The translations under genes and the position numbers were made by a program. From contig NZ_QRNF01000002.1 of the NCBI RefSeq assembly GCF_003474435.1, positions 1 through 64,000 of the forward strand: DNA of 64,000 bases, read 5' to 3'. Shown in pieces: positions 17,323 through 26,644 of the stretch (position 1 is its first letter; the number at the start of each line of letters is the position of its first letter). Under the pieces are notes generated by a model, which did not search any database, was not told where the DNA came from, and saw nothing but the letters and a program-made list of their open reading frames with translations. This stretch comes from Ruminococcus sp. AF46-10NS. Its GTDB lineage: Bacteria; Bacillota; Clostridia; Lachnospirales; Lachnospiraceae.

Positions 17323-18399
17323 TTACTCTTCTGTCTGCTCTGCGGAATAATCCTCAAGTGCTTTCATACTAAGGCTGATCTTTCTGTCCTCGCCGTTGAA
17401 ATCAACAACTTTAGCCTCGATTTCCTGGCCGATGGAAAGTACATCAGATGGTTTAGCAACGTGCTCTCTGGAGATCTGGGATACATGAAGAAGTGCATCT
17501 ACTCCAGGTGCAAGCTCTACGAATGCACCGAAATCTGTCATACGTGCAACTTTACCTTTAACTACGTTTCCTACTGCGAAGTCCTCAGCAGCTGTAAGCC
17601 ATGGGTTCTCCTCCGGGAATTTAAGGGAAAGTGCGATCTTATCTCCGTTGATGTCTTTGATAAGAACTGTAACTTTATCGCCAACGTTGAATACTTTCTT
17701 CGGGTTCTCTACTCTGCCCCAGGACATCTCAGAGATGTGAAGAAGTCCGTCTGCTCCACCAAGATCGATGAATGCACCGAAATCTGTAACATTCTTAACA
17801 ACACCCTCAACTTTGTCACCAACGTTGATCTTAGCAAGAAGCTCTTTCTGTTTCTCAGCTTTCTCAGCAAGAAGAAGCTGTTTACGGTTACCGATGATAC
17901 GGCGTCTTCTCGGGTTGAACTCTGTGATAACGAACTCGATCTCCTGATCTGCGTATTTGGAAAGGTCTTTCTCATATGTGTCGGATACGAGGCTTGCAGG
18001 AATGAATACTCTTGCCTCCTCGATGTTAACACAAAGACCACCATCAAGTACCTGTGTTACAGGAGCTTTCAGAACTTCCTGGTTCTCGAATGCTTCCTCA
18101 AGACGTTTGTTGCCTTTCTCTGCTGCAAGACGTTTGTAGGTCAGTGTAACCTGTCCCTCTCCGTCGTTTACTTTGAGAACTTTTGCTTCCATGGTATCGC
18201 CAGGTTTAACAACGTCTGTAAGCACAACGCTTGAATCGTTTGTGTACTCGTTCTTTGTGATGATACCGTCTGCTTTATAGCCGATATTCAGGATGATCTC
18301 ATCATCTTTAACATCGATGACAGTACCCTGTACGATCTCTCCATTTCTGATTGTTTTTACGGAATCTTCCAGCATCTGTTCAAAACTTAACTCTGACAT
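17323..18399 (-). CDS. S1 RNA-binding domain protein (ribosomal protein S1 homologue)
   Basis: A 358-aa protein made of four S1 domains with typical signatures (GEIVQGTVIDVKDDEIILNI; VGDKVEGVVKNVTDFGAFID; GNVVKGKVARMTDFGAFVEL), so it binds single-stranded RNA and probably helps translation. The start at 18399 is supported by GAGGAGG about 9 bases upstream. It overlaps the ispH 3' end by 20 nt in another frame. In many Clostridia the two are fused as one IspH-S1 polypeptide; here they are separate but coupled. Confidence 0.9.
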   Translation of the reverse strand: MSELSFEQMLEDSVKTIRNGEIVQGTVIDVKDDEIILNIGYKADGIITKNEYTNDSSVVLTDVVKPGDTMEAKVLKVNDGEGQVTLTYKRLAAEKGNKRLEEAFENQEVLKAPVTQVLDGGLCVNIEEARVFIPASLVSDTYEKDLSKYADQEIEFVITEFNPRRRRIIGNRKQLLLAEKAEKQKELLAKINVGDKVEGVVKNVTDFGAFIDLGGADGLLHISEMSWGRVENPKKVFNVGDKVTVLIKDINGDKIALSLKFPEENPWLTAAEDFAVGNVVKGKVARMTDFGAFVELAPGVDALLHVSQISREHVAKPSDVLSIGQEIEAKVVDFNGEDRKISLSMKALEDYSAEQTEE

Positions 18400-19246
18400 G
18401 TTCTTGAACCTCCTCAATAATTTTCTTTGGGGTGGAAGCCCCTGCTGTAATACCTACAAAACTACTGCATTGGAACATTTCAGAATCCAAGTCTACAGGT
18501 GTTTGTATAAAGTAAGTATTTCCACATTCCTTTTTACATATTTCAAACAGCTTTTGAGTATTGGAGCTATGTCGGCCACCTACGACTAACATAGTGTCTA
18601 CCTCTCCGGCTATCGCTTTTGCTTCTTTCTGCCGTTCTTCGGTAGCATTACAAATAGTGTTTAAAATATTTAAAATATTTAAAACATTATTATCATAACT
18701 CTTTTTGCGGAGAATTTCAACTAATTCTTGAAATTTGTTGTAATTAAATGTCGTCTGTGATACTACGCACACTTCTTTATCTGGCGAAATGCTGAATTCT
18801 TCAGCATCTTCAGCACTTTTGATTACTGTATACGGTCCCTGGCACCATCCGCAGATTCCCTGTACTTCCGGATGATCCGGGTCACCGATGATCACGATGT
18901 GGACACCTTTTGCGCTTTCGCGCTCCACGATCTTGTGGATCTTAAGGACAAAAGGACAGGTGACGTCTACATAACCGAGGCCGTATTTTTTGATCTTGTC
19001 GTAGACTTTACGGCCTACGCCGTGGGAACGGATCACAACTGTGCCGCCTTTAAGAGTGGCAAGATCCTCCTCGCCGATTACGGCAACTCCTCTTTTTTCC
19101 AGATCTGAGACAACCTCTTCATTGTGGATGATCGGTCCCAGAGTGTAAATTGGTGCAGCGTCGGAGCCGATCAGATCATAAACCCGGTCCACTGCTCTTT
19201 GTACGCCGAAACAGAAGCCGGCGGTTTCTGCAACTTTTACATTCAT
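18380..19246 (-). CDS. ispH: 4-hydroxy-3-methylbut-2-enyl diphosphate reductase IspH
   Basis: A 288-aa [4Fe-4S] enzyme for the last step of the MEP isoprenoid pathway (HMBPP to IPP/DMAPP). The three cluster cysteines are in TAGFCFGVQRAV (Cys12), VDVTCPFV (about Cys96) and NTICNATEERQ. Length is normal for a stand-alone IspH. Just before the third Cys the protein has a short Leu-Asn-Ile repeat coded by a 9-bp tandem repeat (near 18660-18690). The ATG follows the restored cmk stop directly. Confidence 0.95.
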   Translation of the reverse strand: MNVKVAETAGFCFGVQRAVDRVYDLIGSDAAPIYTLGPIIHNEEVVSDLEKRGVAVIGEEDLATLKGGTVVIRSHGVGRKVYDKIKKYGLGYVDVTCPFVLKIHKIVERESAKGVHIVIIGDPDHPEVQGICGWCQGPYTVIKSAEDAEEFSISPDKEVCVVSQTTFNYNKFQELVEILRKKSYDNNVLNILNILNTICNATEERQKEAKAIAGEVDTMLVVGGRHSSNTQKLFEICKKECGNTYFIQTPVDLDSEMFQCSSFVGITAGASTPKKIIEEVQEHVRVKF

Positions 19247-19911
19247 TTATCTGGTCACCTTTTCTCTGTATACAGAAAGAATTTTTTCAACAACCTCATC
19301 AATTCCCATCTCTGAAGAATCCACGAGAACTGCATCTTCTGCCTGCTTCAGCGGAGAAACCGCGCGGTTCATGTCACGCACATCTCTCTCTATGATGGTC
19401 TTAAGAATCTCATTCATATCACAGGTTTCACCTTTTTCGGTAAGTTCCAGATAACGTCTGTTCGCACGTGTCTCAGACTTGCAGTTAAAAAGATCTTCAC
19501 TTCTGCGTCCGGAAGAATGGTGGTTCCGATATCTCTTCCATCCATGACAACATCGTTCTCTTTTGCAAGAGTTCTCTGCAGTTTCAGAAGATGTGCACGT
19601 ACTTCCGGATTGGCAGAGCTTACAGATGCCATATTTCCTACTTCTTCTCTTCGAAGGAAGGCTGTTACATTCTCACCGTTTAAGATCACCTGCTGTTCTC
19701 CGTTTTCGTAGCGGATGGAAATGTCCGCATCATGACATGCTGTGGCGATAGCCTCATCTCCCTGGATATTTTTTTCCAGAAGATAAAGTGCCATGGCACG
19801 GTACATGGCTCCTGTATCTACATAGATAAATGAAAGTTCCTTTGCCACTTTTTTTGCAATTGTGCTTTTTCCCGCACCTGCCGGTCCGTCAATTGCAATA
19901 TTAATACCCAT
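19247..19911 (-). pseudogene. cmk: cytidylate kinase, frameshifted (one base missing)
   Basis: Cmk phosphorylates CMP/dCMP. The N-terminal P-loop (IAIDGPAGAGKSTIAK), the YVDTGAMYRA motif and VVMDGRDIGTTILPDA are intact, but after KIFLTAS the frame breaks and stops at 19414. Adding one base at about 19474-19482 (AAGTC to AAGTTC) restores the lid region (ETRANRRYLEL), the conserved ERDVRDMNRAVSPL motif and a normal end, giving 221 aa with the stop directly before the ispH ATG. cmk is normally essential, so a sequencing or assembly error is more likely than a real loss. Confidence 0.92.
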
Positions 19912-19938
19912 AATTAAATGCCCCTTCCTCTTTTTCTG

Positions 19939-21168
19939 TTATTCGATCGCCTGCGCTGCAACATACGCGGTAGACCACGCGATCTGAAGATTATAGCCAC
20001 CTGTCACAGCATCCAGATCCAGCACCTCACCTGTAAAATACAGATTTTTTACTTTTTTGGATTCCATTGTAGATGGCTGTATCTCTTTTACTGACACACC
20101 GCCTCTTGTGATGATAGCTTCCTTGAACTCTCCCATTCCTGTGATCGTAAAAGGGAAAGCCTTGATCAGACGGCCAAAGGCCTGGCGTTCTTCCCTGGAG
20201 ATTTCATGTACTGGCTTATCTCCCGGAATTCCACCGATCTCGATCATGATCGGAGTCAGAGAAGACGGAAAAAGAACACCGATCACATTTTTAAACTGTT
20301 TGTTATGATTTGCATCAAATTCACGCAGGATCCGGGCATCAAGCTGTTCTGCATCAAGTGCCGGCTTCAGGTCAAGATAGGCCTGCAAAGGCTCTTTTTC
20401 CAGTTTTTTTCCTATCTGAGCACTTGCTGAAAGAATCAGGGGACCCGTTACACCAAAATGGGTGAACATCATCTCGCCGAAATCTTTATAGAGGACTTTT
20501 TTTCCGGATTTAACTATCAGCTCCACATTTCGAAGGGAAAGTCCCTGAAGTTTGGAAACATAATCTTCCTTCGCTACCAAAGGTACCAGTGACGGTGACT
20601 GGGCAACTACTTTATGGCCGGTTTCAGCTGCAAAACGGTATCCATCTCCTGTAGAGCCTGTAGAAGGATAAGAAAGCCCGCCTGTGGCAACCACCACTGC
20701 ATCAGCTGTAAAAAAAGTTCCATCGGCAAGTAATACGCCTGTAACTTTATCTTCCTCAGTACAGACTTCTTTCACCTCTGTATAAAGATGTACCTGTGCT
20801 CCGGCTTTCTTTAATTCCCGCTCCAGTGCCCGGATAATATCCGATGAATGATCGGACACTGGGAAAACCCTGTTTCCGCGCTCTGTTTTCAACGGCACAC
20901 CAGCTTCCTCGAAAAACTCCATTACATCTCTGCTTCCATAGGTATAAAAAGCACTGTAAAGAAATTTACGGTTTGACATCACTGCCGGGAAAAGCTCTTC
21001 TGTATCTGAATCATTGGTGACATTGCACCGGCCCTTTCCTGTGATGAAAAGCTTCTTTCCAAGTTTTTCATTTTTTTCCAGGATGTGAACCTGGTGTCCT
21101 CTGCGCGCAGCATATACGCCGCAGAGCATTCCGGCGGCACCGCCGCCTACGATCGCAACCTTGGACAT
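19939..21168 (-). CDS. NAD(P)/FAD-dependent oxidoreductase, HI0933/BaiN family
   Basis: A 409-aa flavoprotein with an N-terminal dinucleotide fold (VAIVGGGAAGMLCGVYAA), the family motif TGKGRCNVTN and a C-terminal FAD-contact region (GEVLDLDAVTGGYNLQIAWS). Members include BaiN, linked to bile-acid dehydroxylation, but most are of unknown substrate and the position ahead of cmk-ispH is the common clostridial arrangement. I make no substrate claim. Confidence 0.88.
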   Translation of the reverse strand: MSKVAIVGGGAAGMLCGVYAARRGHQVHILEKNEKLGKKLFITGKGRCNVTNDSDTEELFPAVMSNRKFLYSAFYTYGSRDVMEFFEEAGVPLKTERGNRVFPVSDHSSDIIRALERELKKAGAQVHLYTEVKEVCTEEDKVTGVLLADGTFFTADAVVVATGGLSYPSTGSTGDGYRFAAETGHKVVAQSPSLVPLVAKEDYVSKLQGLSLRNVELIVKSGKKVLYKDFGEMMFTHFGVTGPLILSASAQIGKKLEKEPLQAYLDLKPALDAEQLDARILREFDANHNKQFKNVIGVLFPSSLTPIMIEIGGIPGDKPVHEISREERQAFGRLIKAFPFTITGMGEFKEAIITRGGVSVKEIQPSTMESKKVKNLYFTGEVLDLDAVTGGYNLQIAWSTAYVAAQAIE

Positions 21169-21207
21169 TACCTGTTATCCTGCCTTTTTAATCTTTTTGT
21201 TTTTATG

Positions 21208-21242
21208 CACAAAGGAGCCTGCATACAGCAAGCTCCTTCGTG
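21208..21242 (-). terminator. strong hairpin after oadA, possible terminator
   Basis: An 11-bp stem (CACAAAGGAGC / GCTCCTTCGTG, one wobble) in the oadA-flavoprotein gap. The T tract is poor on both strands, so it may be a transcript-processing or partial termination site. Confidence 0.4.
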
Positions 21243-21283
21243 TTGTATCAGAATGTCTTTTCGACATTCCTAATGTGTGTGCT

Positions 21284-22696
21284 TTATACCGGGTATGCGC
21301 CGTTCTTTGTATCAGCTACAGTCTCATCAACCTTTGTTTTCTGAGCCTGACGATATTTAAAGAAGTCCATGGCTACCTGTGGGAACAGTGCGTATGTGAG
21401 AACATCCTCATCCTGCTCCTTGTACTGTGCCATCTCGCTCTCAAGCTTATCAAGCTCGTCTTCCAGAAGATCTGCCGGACGGCATGTGATCGGCTCTACA
21501 TCACCGATGCACTTCTTCTGTACTTCCGGATTAAATGGTCTGGCTGTTGCGCCATATTTACCACTTAATACGTCTCTTGTCTCTTTTGTTACAACTTTGT
21601 AGCGCTCGCCCATGATCACGTTAAATACAGCCTGTGTGCCAACGATCTGAGAGGACGGTGTAACAAGCGGTGGCTCACCAAGGTCTTTACGTACACGCGG
21701 AACTTCCTCAAGTACTTCGTAGAATTTATCCTCAGCATGCTGCTCTTTCAGCTGTGATGTAAGGTTGGAAAGCATTCCACCTGGTACCTGATACAGAAGA
21801 GTCTTGATGTTTACACCAAGGTTCTTCGGATTGAGAAGACCTGTATCAAGAGCCTCATCACGCATCGGACGGAAGTAGTCAGCGATCTCAGCGAGAAGCT
21901 GCTGATCAAATCCTGTATCATATGGTGTTCCCTTGAATGTTTCAACCATAACCTCTGTTGCCGGCTGGGATGTTCCAAGAGCAAACGGAGACATCGCTGT
22001 GTCGATGATATCAACGCCTGCCTCTACTGCTTTCATGTATGTCATGGAAGCAACACCGGATGTATAGTGAGAATGAAGATCGATCGGGATCTTAACAGTC
22101 TCTTTGAGAGCCTGAACAAGCTCTGTAGCCTTGTACGGAACAAGAAGTCCTGCCATATCTTTGATACAGATGGAATCTGCACCCATATCCTCGATACGTT
22201 TTGCAAGATCTGTCCAGTAATCAAGTGTGTAAGCATCACCAAGTGTGTAAGCCATTGCAACCTGTGCATGTGCTTTCTCCTTGTTTGCTGCTTTTACAGC
22301 TGTCTGAAGATTACGAAGGTCATTCATACAGTCAAAGATACGGATGATATCAATACCGTTAGCTGCGGATTTCTGAACAAAATACTCTACTACATCATCA
22401 GCATATGGACGATATCCAAGGATGTTCTGTCCACGGAACAGCATCTGAAGCTTTGTGTTTTTAAAGCCGTCACGGAGTTTACGAAGTCTTTCCCACGGAT
22501 CCTCTTTCAGGAAACGTAAGGAAGCATCGAAAGTAGCACCGCCCCAGCACTCTACTGCATAGTAACCTACTTTGTCGAGCTTATCAATGATCGGAAGCAT
22601 CTGCTCTGTGCTCATACGTGTAGCGATCAGGGACTGATGAGCGTCACGCAGGATCGTTTCCACAACTTTCACAGGTTTTTTCTCTATTTCTGCCAT
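21284..22696 (-). CDS. oadA: oxaloacetate decarboxylase/transcarboxylase 5S-type carboxyltransferase subunit
   Basis: A 470-aa carboxyltransferase of the OadA / pyruvate carboxylase family: ETILRDAHQSL at the start, metal-binding region with DLHSHYTSGVASM, and CIKDMAGLLVPYKA. It lacks a biotin carrier domain; that is encoded separately in the same operon. It moves CO2 between oxaloacetate (or pyruvate) and biotin. Last gene of a five-gene operon. Confidence 0.9.
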   Translation of the reverse strand: MAEIEKKPVKVVETILRDAHQSLIATRMSTEQMLPIIDKLDKVGYYAVECWGGATFDASLRFLKEDPWERLRKLRDGFKNTKLQMLFRGQNILGYRPYADDVVEYFVQKSAANGIDIIRIFDCMNDLRNLQTAVKAANKEKAHAQVAMAYTLGDAYTLDYWTDLAKRIEDMGADSICIKDMAGLLVPYKATELVQALKETVKIPIDLHSHYTSGVASMTYMKAVEAGVDIIDTAMSPFALGTSQPATEVMVETFKGTPYDTGFDQQLLAEIADYFRPMRDEALDTGLLNPKNLGVNIKTLLYQVPGGMLSNLTSQLKEQHAEDKFYEVLEEVPRVRKDLGEPPLVTPSSQIVGTQAVFNVIMGERYKVVTKETRDVLSGKYGATARPFNPEVQKKCIGDVEPITCRPADLLEDELDKLESEMAQYKEQDEDVLTYALFPQVAMDFFKYRQAQKTKVDETVADTKNGAYPV

Positions 22697-22732
22697 AATT
22701 ATTCTCCTTACAAATTTTTATAAGACAATGGG

Positions 22733-23881
22733 TTAGACACCAAAGATCGCCATGAATGTACCGGCAGCAACCGCTGTACCGATAACACCAGCAACGTTCG
22801 GTCCCATCGCATGCATCAGCAGGAAGTTTGTAGGATCTGCCTCAGCACCAACCTTCTGGGATACACGGGCTGCCATAGGAACGGCAGAAACACCGGCTGA
22901 TCCGATCAGAGGATTGATCTTTCCGTGAGTAACCTTGCAGAGAAGCTTACCAAGCATAACACCACCAAAAGTACCGCAGGCAAAGGCAACAAGACCAAGA
23001 ACTACGATCTTCAGTGTATCTACGTTCAGGAACGCCTCAGCACTTGTGGAAGCACCTACAGATGTTCCGAGAAGGATTACTACGATGTACATAAGAGCGT
23101 TGGAAGCTGTTTCAGAAAGCTGTTTAACAACTCCGGACTCACGGAACAGGTTTCCGAGCATCAGCATACCAACAAGGGGAGCTGTTGTCGGAAGGATCAG
23201 GCAAACAACGATTGTGATAACGATCGGGAAAAGGATCTTCTCAAGTTTTGTAACAGGACGGAGCTGCGCCATTTTGATCTTACGCTCTTTCTCTGTTGTG
23301 AATGCCTTCATGATCGGAGGCTGGATGATCGGTACCAGGGACATATAGGAATATGCTGCCACTGCGATCGGTCCCATAAGAGAAGACTGTCCAAGCTTAC
23401 CTGCAAGGAAAATGGAAGTCGGGCCGTCAGCACCACCAATGATAGAGATCGCTGCTGCTGCTTTTCCGTTGAATCCAAGGAAAATTGCAAGGAAGTATGC
23501 AAGGTAAATACCAAGCTGTGCAGCCGCTCCCATCAGGAAGCTGATCGGGTTTGCGATCAGCGGACCGAAGTCTGTCATCGCACCGACACCCAGGAAGATC
23601 AGTGAAGGAAGAATACTCCACTCATCCATTAAGTAAAAATAATGAAGAAGTCCGCCAACGCCATTGGATGAATCCTCAATGCTCAGCATAATGTCCGGAT
23701 AAATATTTACCAGAAGCATACCAAAAGCGATCGGAACCAACAGCAGCGGCTCAAAACCATGTTTAATGGCAAGATATAAGAACACACATGCCACTGCGAT
23801 CATCAGGTAGTTTCCCCAGGTAAGGTTGAAAAATGCTGTCTGATGGATCAGGTTTGACAGGGTATTTGTTACATAAGACAT
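22733..23881 (-). CDS. oadB: sodium ion-translocating decarboxylase beta subunit
   Basis: A 382-aa membrane protein with about ten hydrophobic segments and the family hallmark IIGGADGPTSIFLAGKL. OadB-type subunits decarboxylate carboxybiotin and pump Na+ out of the cell. The conserved C-terminal region (GSAGVSAVPMAARVSQKVGA) is present. It is placed between the biotin carrier and the OadA-like gene. Confidence 0.93.
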   Translation of the reverse strand: MSYVTNTLSNLIHQTAFFNLTWGNYLMIAVACVFLYLAIKHGFEPLLLVPIAFGMLLVNIYPDIMLSIEDSSNGVGGLLHYFYLMDEWSILPSLIFLGVGAMTDFGPLIANPISFLMGAAAQLGIYLAYFLAIFLGFNGKAAAAISIIGGADGPTSIFLAGKLGQSSLMGPIAVAAYSYMSLVPIIQPPIMKAFTTEKERKIKMAQLRPVTKLEKILFPIVITIVVCLILPTTAPLVGMLMLGNLFRESGVVKQLSETASNALMYIVVILLGTSVGASTSAEAFLNVDTLKIVVLGLVAFACGTFGGVMLGKLLCKVTHGKINPLIGSAGVSAVPMAARVSQKVGAEADPTNFLLMHAMGPNVAGVIGTAVAAGTFMAIFGV

Positions 23882-23896
23882 TTGTCTACCTCCTGT

Positions 23897-24280
23897 TTAG
23901 TTCATTGTTGCAAGAGTATCTCCATTTTCAACGGCAGCACCCTCTGCAACATCGATGCTGGCGATTGTTCCGTCCTGAGGAGCAACAACTGGGATCTCCA
24001 TCTTCATGGACTCAACGATGACTACGCTGTCACCGGCTTTTACGCTCTGTCCAACAGATGCAACGATTTTTACAACTTTTCCAGGAACAGCTGCAGAAAC
24101 CTTAACAGAACCTGCGCCTGCTGCAGGAGCTGCTGCTTTCGGTGCTGCTGCAGGAGCTGCCTTTGGTGCAGGTGCAGCTGCCTTCGGAGCTGCTGCTGCA
24201 ACTGGAGCTGCTGCGTTTCCGTTCTCTTCTACAGTAACTTCGTATGCTGTTCCGTTAACAGTAATTGTATAACTCTTCAT
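23897..24280 (-). CDS. biotin carboxyl carrier protein of the decarboxylase
   Basis: A 127-aa protein: a short N-terminal segment, an Ala/Pro/Lys-rich flexible linker (about residues 23-57), and a biotinyl domain whose modified lysine is Lys93 in ESMKMEIP. It shuttles the carboxyl group from the soluble carboxyltransferases to the membrane beta subunit. Length and layout match the gamma/1.3S carriers of Na+ decarboxylases and transcarboxylases. Confidence 0.93.
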   Translation of the reverse strand: MKSYTITVNGTAYEVTVEENGNAAAPVAAAAPKAAAPAPKAAPAAAPKAAAPAAGAGSVKVSAAVPGKVVKIVASVGQSVKAGDSVVIVESMKMEIPVVAPQDGTIASIDVAEGAAVENGDTLATMN

Positions 24281-24303
24281 TTTAAAATCCTCCTAAATAA
24301 TGA

Positions 24304-25053
24304 TTATCTTTTTCTGCGGTTGATCTTACGGATGGAACGTACTACGAATCCGTCTGTGCTTGTCTTGCCCTCGGAAGCAGCGATCGCGGCTGCGATAACG
24401 GCAACAAGTTCTCCATCATCTGTTACATCTTCAACTACAGGTTCAGCAACCGGTGCCGGTGCTGCGGCTACAGGAGCCGGTGCACTCTCTTTTTTCTTTC
24501 CCTCCACAAGTCCGGGAATATATTTGAAAAGAGAGATCACGAAGATCAGGAATATCAGGATCACAAATACGGTTCCAAGACCCATCACTGTGTTCATGGC
24601 TGCCTTCTCCATGTTCTGTGCCAGTGTATAATTTACATCAACAGAAACAGAAGTCGGGGTTCCTGATTTATCAAATACATAAGTGAAATTCGCTTTGTTT
24701 TTCTCGAAGGATACCGGAACAACAACGGTATACTGATCATCGGAATACTCTACTGTGATATCTTTCTCATTGATATCACCTTTTTTCTCACCAAGCTCTT
24801 CTCTGGAGCCATCCCACGCACTTGCTGCGCTCTGTGTAAAAGCATCCTCTGATTCCATATAACCCTGGATATCATCCTCGGACATTGCGATGATCGCTTC
24901 CGTCAGGCCTTTGGTTGTTGTGACAAGCTGACTCTTTACAGAATCATCAACCTCGTCAGCAGCCCATGCAGTAGCTGTGCAGCCGATCAGAAGTGCAGCC
25001 ACGCAAAGAAGTGCCATGCAGACAGAAGAGATCTTTTTATAAAACTGTCTCAT
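24304..25053 (-). CDS. OadG-like gamma/delta subunit with extracytoplasmic domain
   Basis: A 249-aa protein with an N-terminal signal sequence (a lipobox-like ALLIGC at about residues 20-25, or cleavage after AWA), an extracytoplasmic domain of about 110 residues, one membrane helix (GLGTVFVILIFLIFVISLF) and a Pro/Ala-rich cytoplasmic part. The helix and tail resemble OadG, which anchors the soluble subunits to the beta subunit. The extra outside domain is typical of clostridial versions. Assignment rests largely on operon position. Confidence 0.75.
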   Translation of the reverse strand: MRQFYKKISSVCMALLCVAALLIGCTATAWAADEVDDSVKSQLVTTTKGLTEAIIAMSEDDIQGYMESEDAFTQSAASAWDGSREELGEKKGDINEKDITVEYSDDQYTVVVPVSFEKNKANFTYVFDKSGTPTSVSVDVNYTLAQNMEKAAMNTVMGLGTVFVILIFLIFVISLFKYIPGLVEGKKKESAPAPVAAAPAPVAEPVVEDVTDDGELVAVIAAAIAASEGKTSTDGFVVRSIRKINRRKR

Positions 25054-25066
25054 ACGCTCACCTCAC

Positions 25067-26503
25067 TTAGACTGTTCCATGCTTTTTGGATGGACGGTCT
25101 TCCCTTTTTGTGAACAGCATCTCAAAAGCACCGATTACATATTTTCTTGTATCTTCTGCTTTGATCACAGTATCCACATATCCTCTTGCTGCTGCGGATG
25201 CGATACCGTTCTGGAGTTCTTTATACTCTGCAGTCTTCTCGTTCAGTGTAGAAGCATCAGCTCCCTCATACATGATCTTAGCTGCAAGGGAAGCATCCAT
25301 CATACCGATTTCTGCTGTATCCCATGCGTAAACCATGTCTGCTCCGACAGATTTGCTGTTCATGGCAACGTATGCAGTTCCGTAAGCTTTACCAACTACA
25401 ACATTTACCTTCGGTACAGTTGCAGATGCAAAGGCATGTACCATCTCACCTACGGATTTAGCCATCATCTTCTCGTTGCAGAGAGTTGCTTTAAATCCTG
25501 TCACGTTGGTAAGTGTAAGTACCGGAATTTCAAAAGCATCACAGAATTTAATGAAATCTGCAGCTTTTCTTGCACCTCTGGCAGAAAGAGTTCCGTCAGA
25601 AATCTCTGTCTTATTGCCATCAGCATCATAGGACTCGCTTCTGTTTGCAACAGCACCAACAGTAGCTCCGTTCAGACGAAGGAAACCTGTTACAACATCC
25701 TGTCCGTAAGCTGCCTTTGTTTCAAAAAATTCACCATTGTCAGCGATTCTTGAAAGCGCAATAGCTGTGTCACCTGTGCAGCCTGCGATATCATCACATA
25801 CTCTGTTCAGGTCGTCTGTACATTCTTTGAAACTGTCATTGTCTTCATTATTTTCCGGAAGCATGCTGACAAGTGTGCGGATCTGTCCGAGGATTTCCTC
25901 CTCTGTTCCGATACCGTCAACAAGTCCTGTCTCCTCACTCTGGAACTGGGCGGAAGCTGAATCACATTTCTCCACTCTGTTTCCCTCCAGTGCATTCGGA
26001 GTATTTACAAACAGTCTGCCCTTCTTTTCCTCTACAAATGTAAAATCTGTAAGAGCCGGTACAACTGCCATTCCACCGCCGCATGTTCCGAAAACAGCAG
26101 TGATCTGTGGAATAACACCAGATGCCAGTGTCTGTTTCAGATAGATCTCACCAAATGCTTCAAGTGCATCAGTAGCCTCCTGAAGACGAAGTCCCGCACA
26201 GTCTACAAGACCGATGACCGGTGCTCCGACTTTCAGAGCGAGATCATAAATCTTGGCGATCTTTTTGGCATGCATCTCACCAACTGTTCCGTTCAGTACA
26301 GATGCATCCTGGCTGTATACATACACCAGACTGCCGTCAATCACACCATATCCGGTGATCACACCGTCTGAAGGTGCTTTTTTTTCAGTCATGTTGAAAT
26401 CTGTAGCTCTGGCTGTGACAGCCTGTCCGATCTCAACAAAACTGTTGGCGTCAAGCAGGGAATTAATCCTTGCAGCCGCTACGCTTTGTGTCGCATTACT
26501 CAT
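25067..26503 (-). CDS. acyl-CoA carboxyltransferase subunit (MmdA / 12S type)
   Basis: A 478-aa member of the acetyl/propionyl-CoA carboxylase beta family (crotonase-like fold, two halves): GVITGYGVIDGSLVYVYSQD, VFGTCGGGMAVVPALTDF in the first half and VVGKAYGTAYVAMNSKSVGA in the second. Such subunits remove CO2 from a malonyl-type CoA ester (methylmalonyl-CoA, possibly others) and pass it to biotin. First gene of the operon, with a good SD (GGAGGG) and promoter. Confidence 0.85.
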   Translation of the reverse strand: MSNATQSVAAARINSLLDANSFVEIGQAVTARATDFNMTEKKAPSDGVITGYGVIDGSLVYVYSQDASVLNGTVGEMHAKKIAKIYDLALKVGAPVIGLVDCAGLRLQEATDALEAFGEIYLKQTLASGVIPQITAVFGTCGGGMAVVPALTDFTFVEEKKGRLFVNTPNALEGNRVEKCDSASAQFQSEETGLVDGIGTEEEILGQIRTLVSMLPENNEDNDSFKECTDDLNRVCDDIAGCTGDTAIALSRIADNGEFFETKAAYGQDVVTGFLRLNGATVGAVANRSESYDADGNKTEISDGTLSARGARKAADFIKFCDAFEIPVLTLTNVTGFKATLCNEKMMAKSVGEMVHAFASATVPKVNVVVGKAYGTAYVAMNSKSVGADMVYAWDTAEIGMMDASLAAKIMYEGADASTLNEKTAEYKELQNGIASAAARGYVDTVIKAEDTRKYVIGAFEMLFTKREDRPSKKHGTV

Positions 26504-26557
26504 TATACTATGCCCTCCATTTTTTTATTAATATAACCAAAAATTCAGCCGAGTATA

Positions 26558-26586
26558 ATTGTACCTTTTTTTTGCAGAAAATTCAA
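26558..26586 (-). promoter_or_regulatory. promoter of the decarboxylase operon
   Basis: TTGAAT, 17 bp, TACAAT on the minus strand, about 50 bases before the first gene. Confidence 0.7.
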
Positions 26587-26606
26587 TACTTTTCGTCATG
26601 AACGTT

Positions 26607-26638
26607 AAAAAATTAACCCCTGACATATGCCAGGGGTT
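26607..26638 (-). terminator. terminator after the D,D-carboxypeptidase gene
   Basis: An 8-bp stem (AACCCCTG / CAGGGGTT) followed on the minus strand by TAATTTTTT, right after the stop at 26645. Confidence 0.85.
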
Positions 26639-26644
26639 GCCCAT

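Noticed and set aside
17461-18234. A 257-codon plus-strand open frame
   Set aside because: Antisense to the S1 gene; low-complexity Cys-rich translation with no recognisable domain.
22925-23605. A 226-codon plus-strand open frame
   Set aside because: Antisense to oadB; hydrophilic Cys/Lys-rich sequence produced by the reverse of membrane-protein codons.
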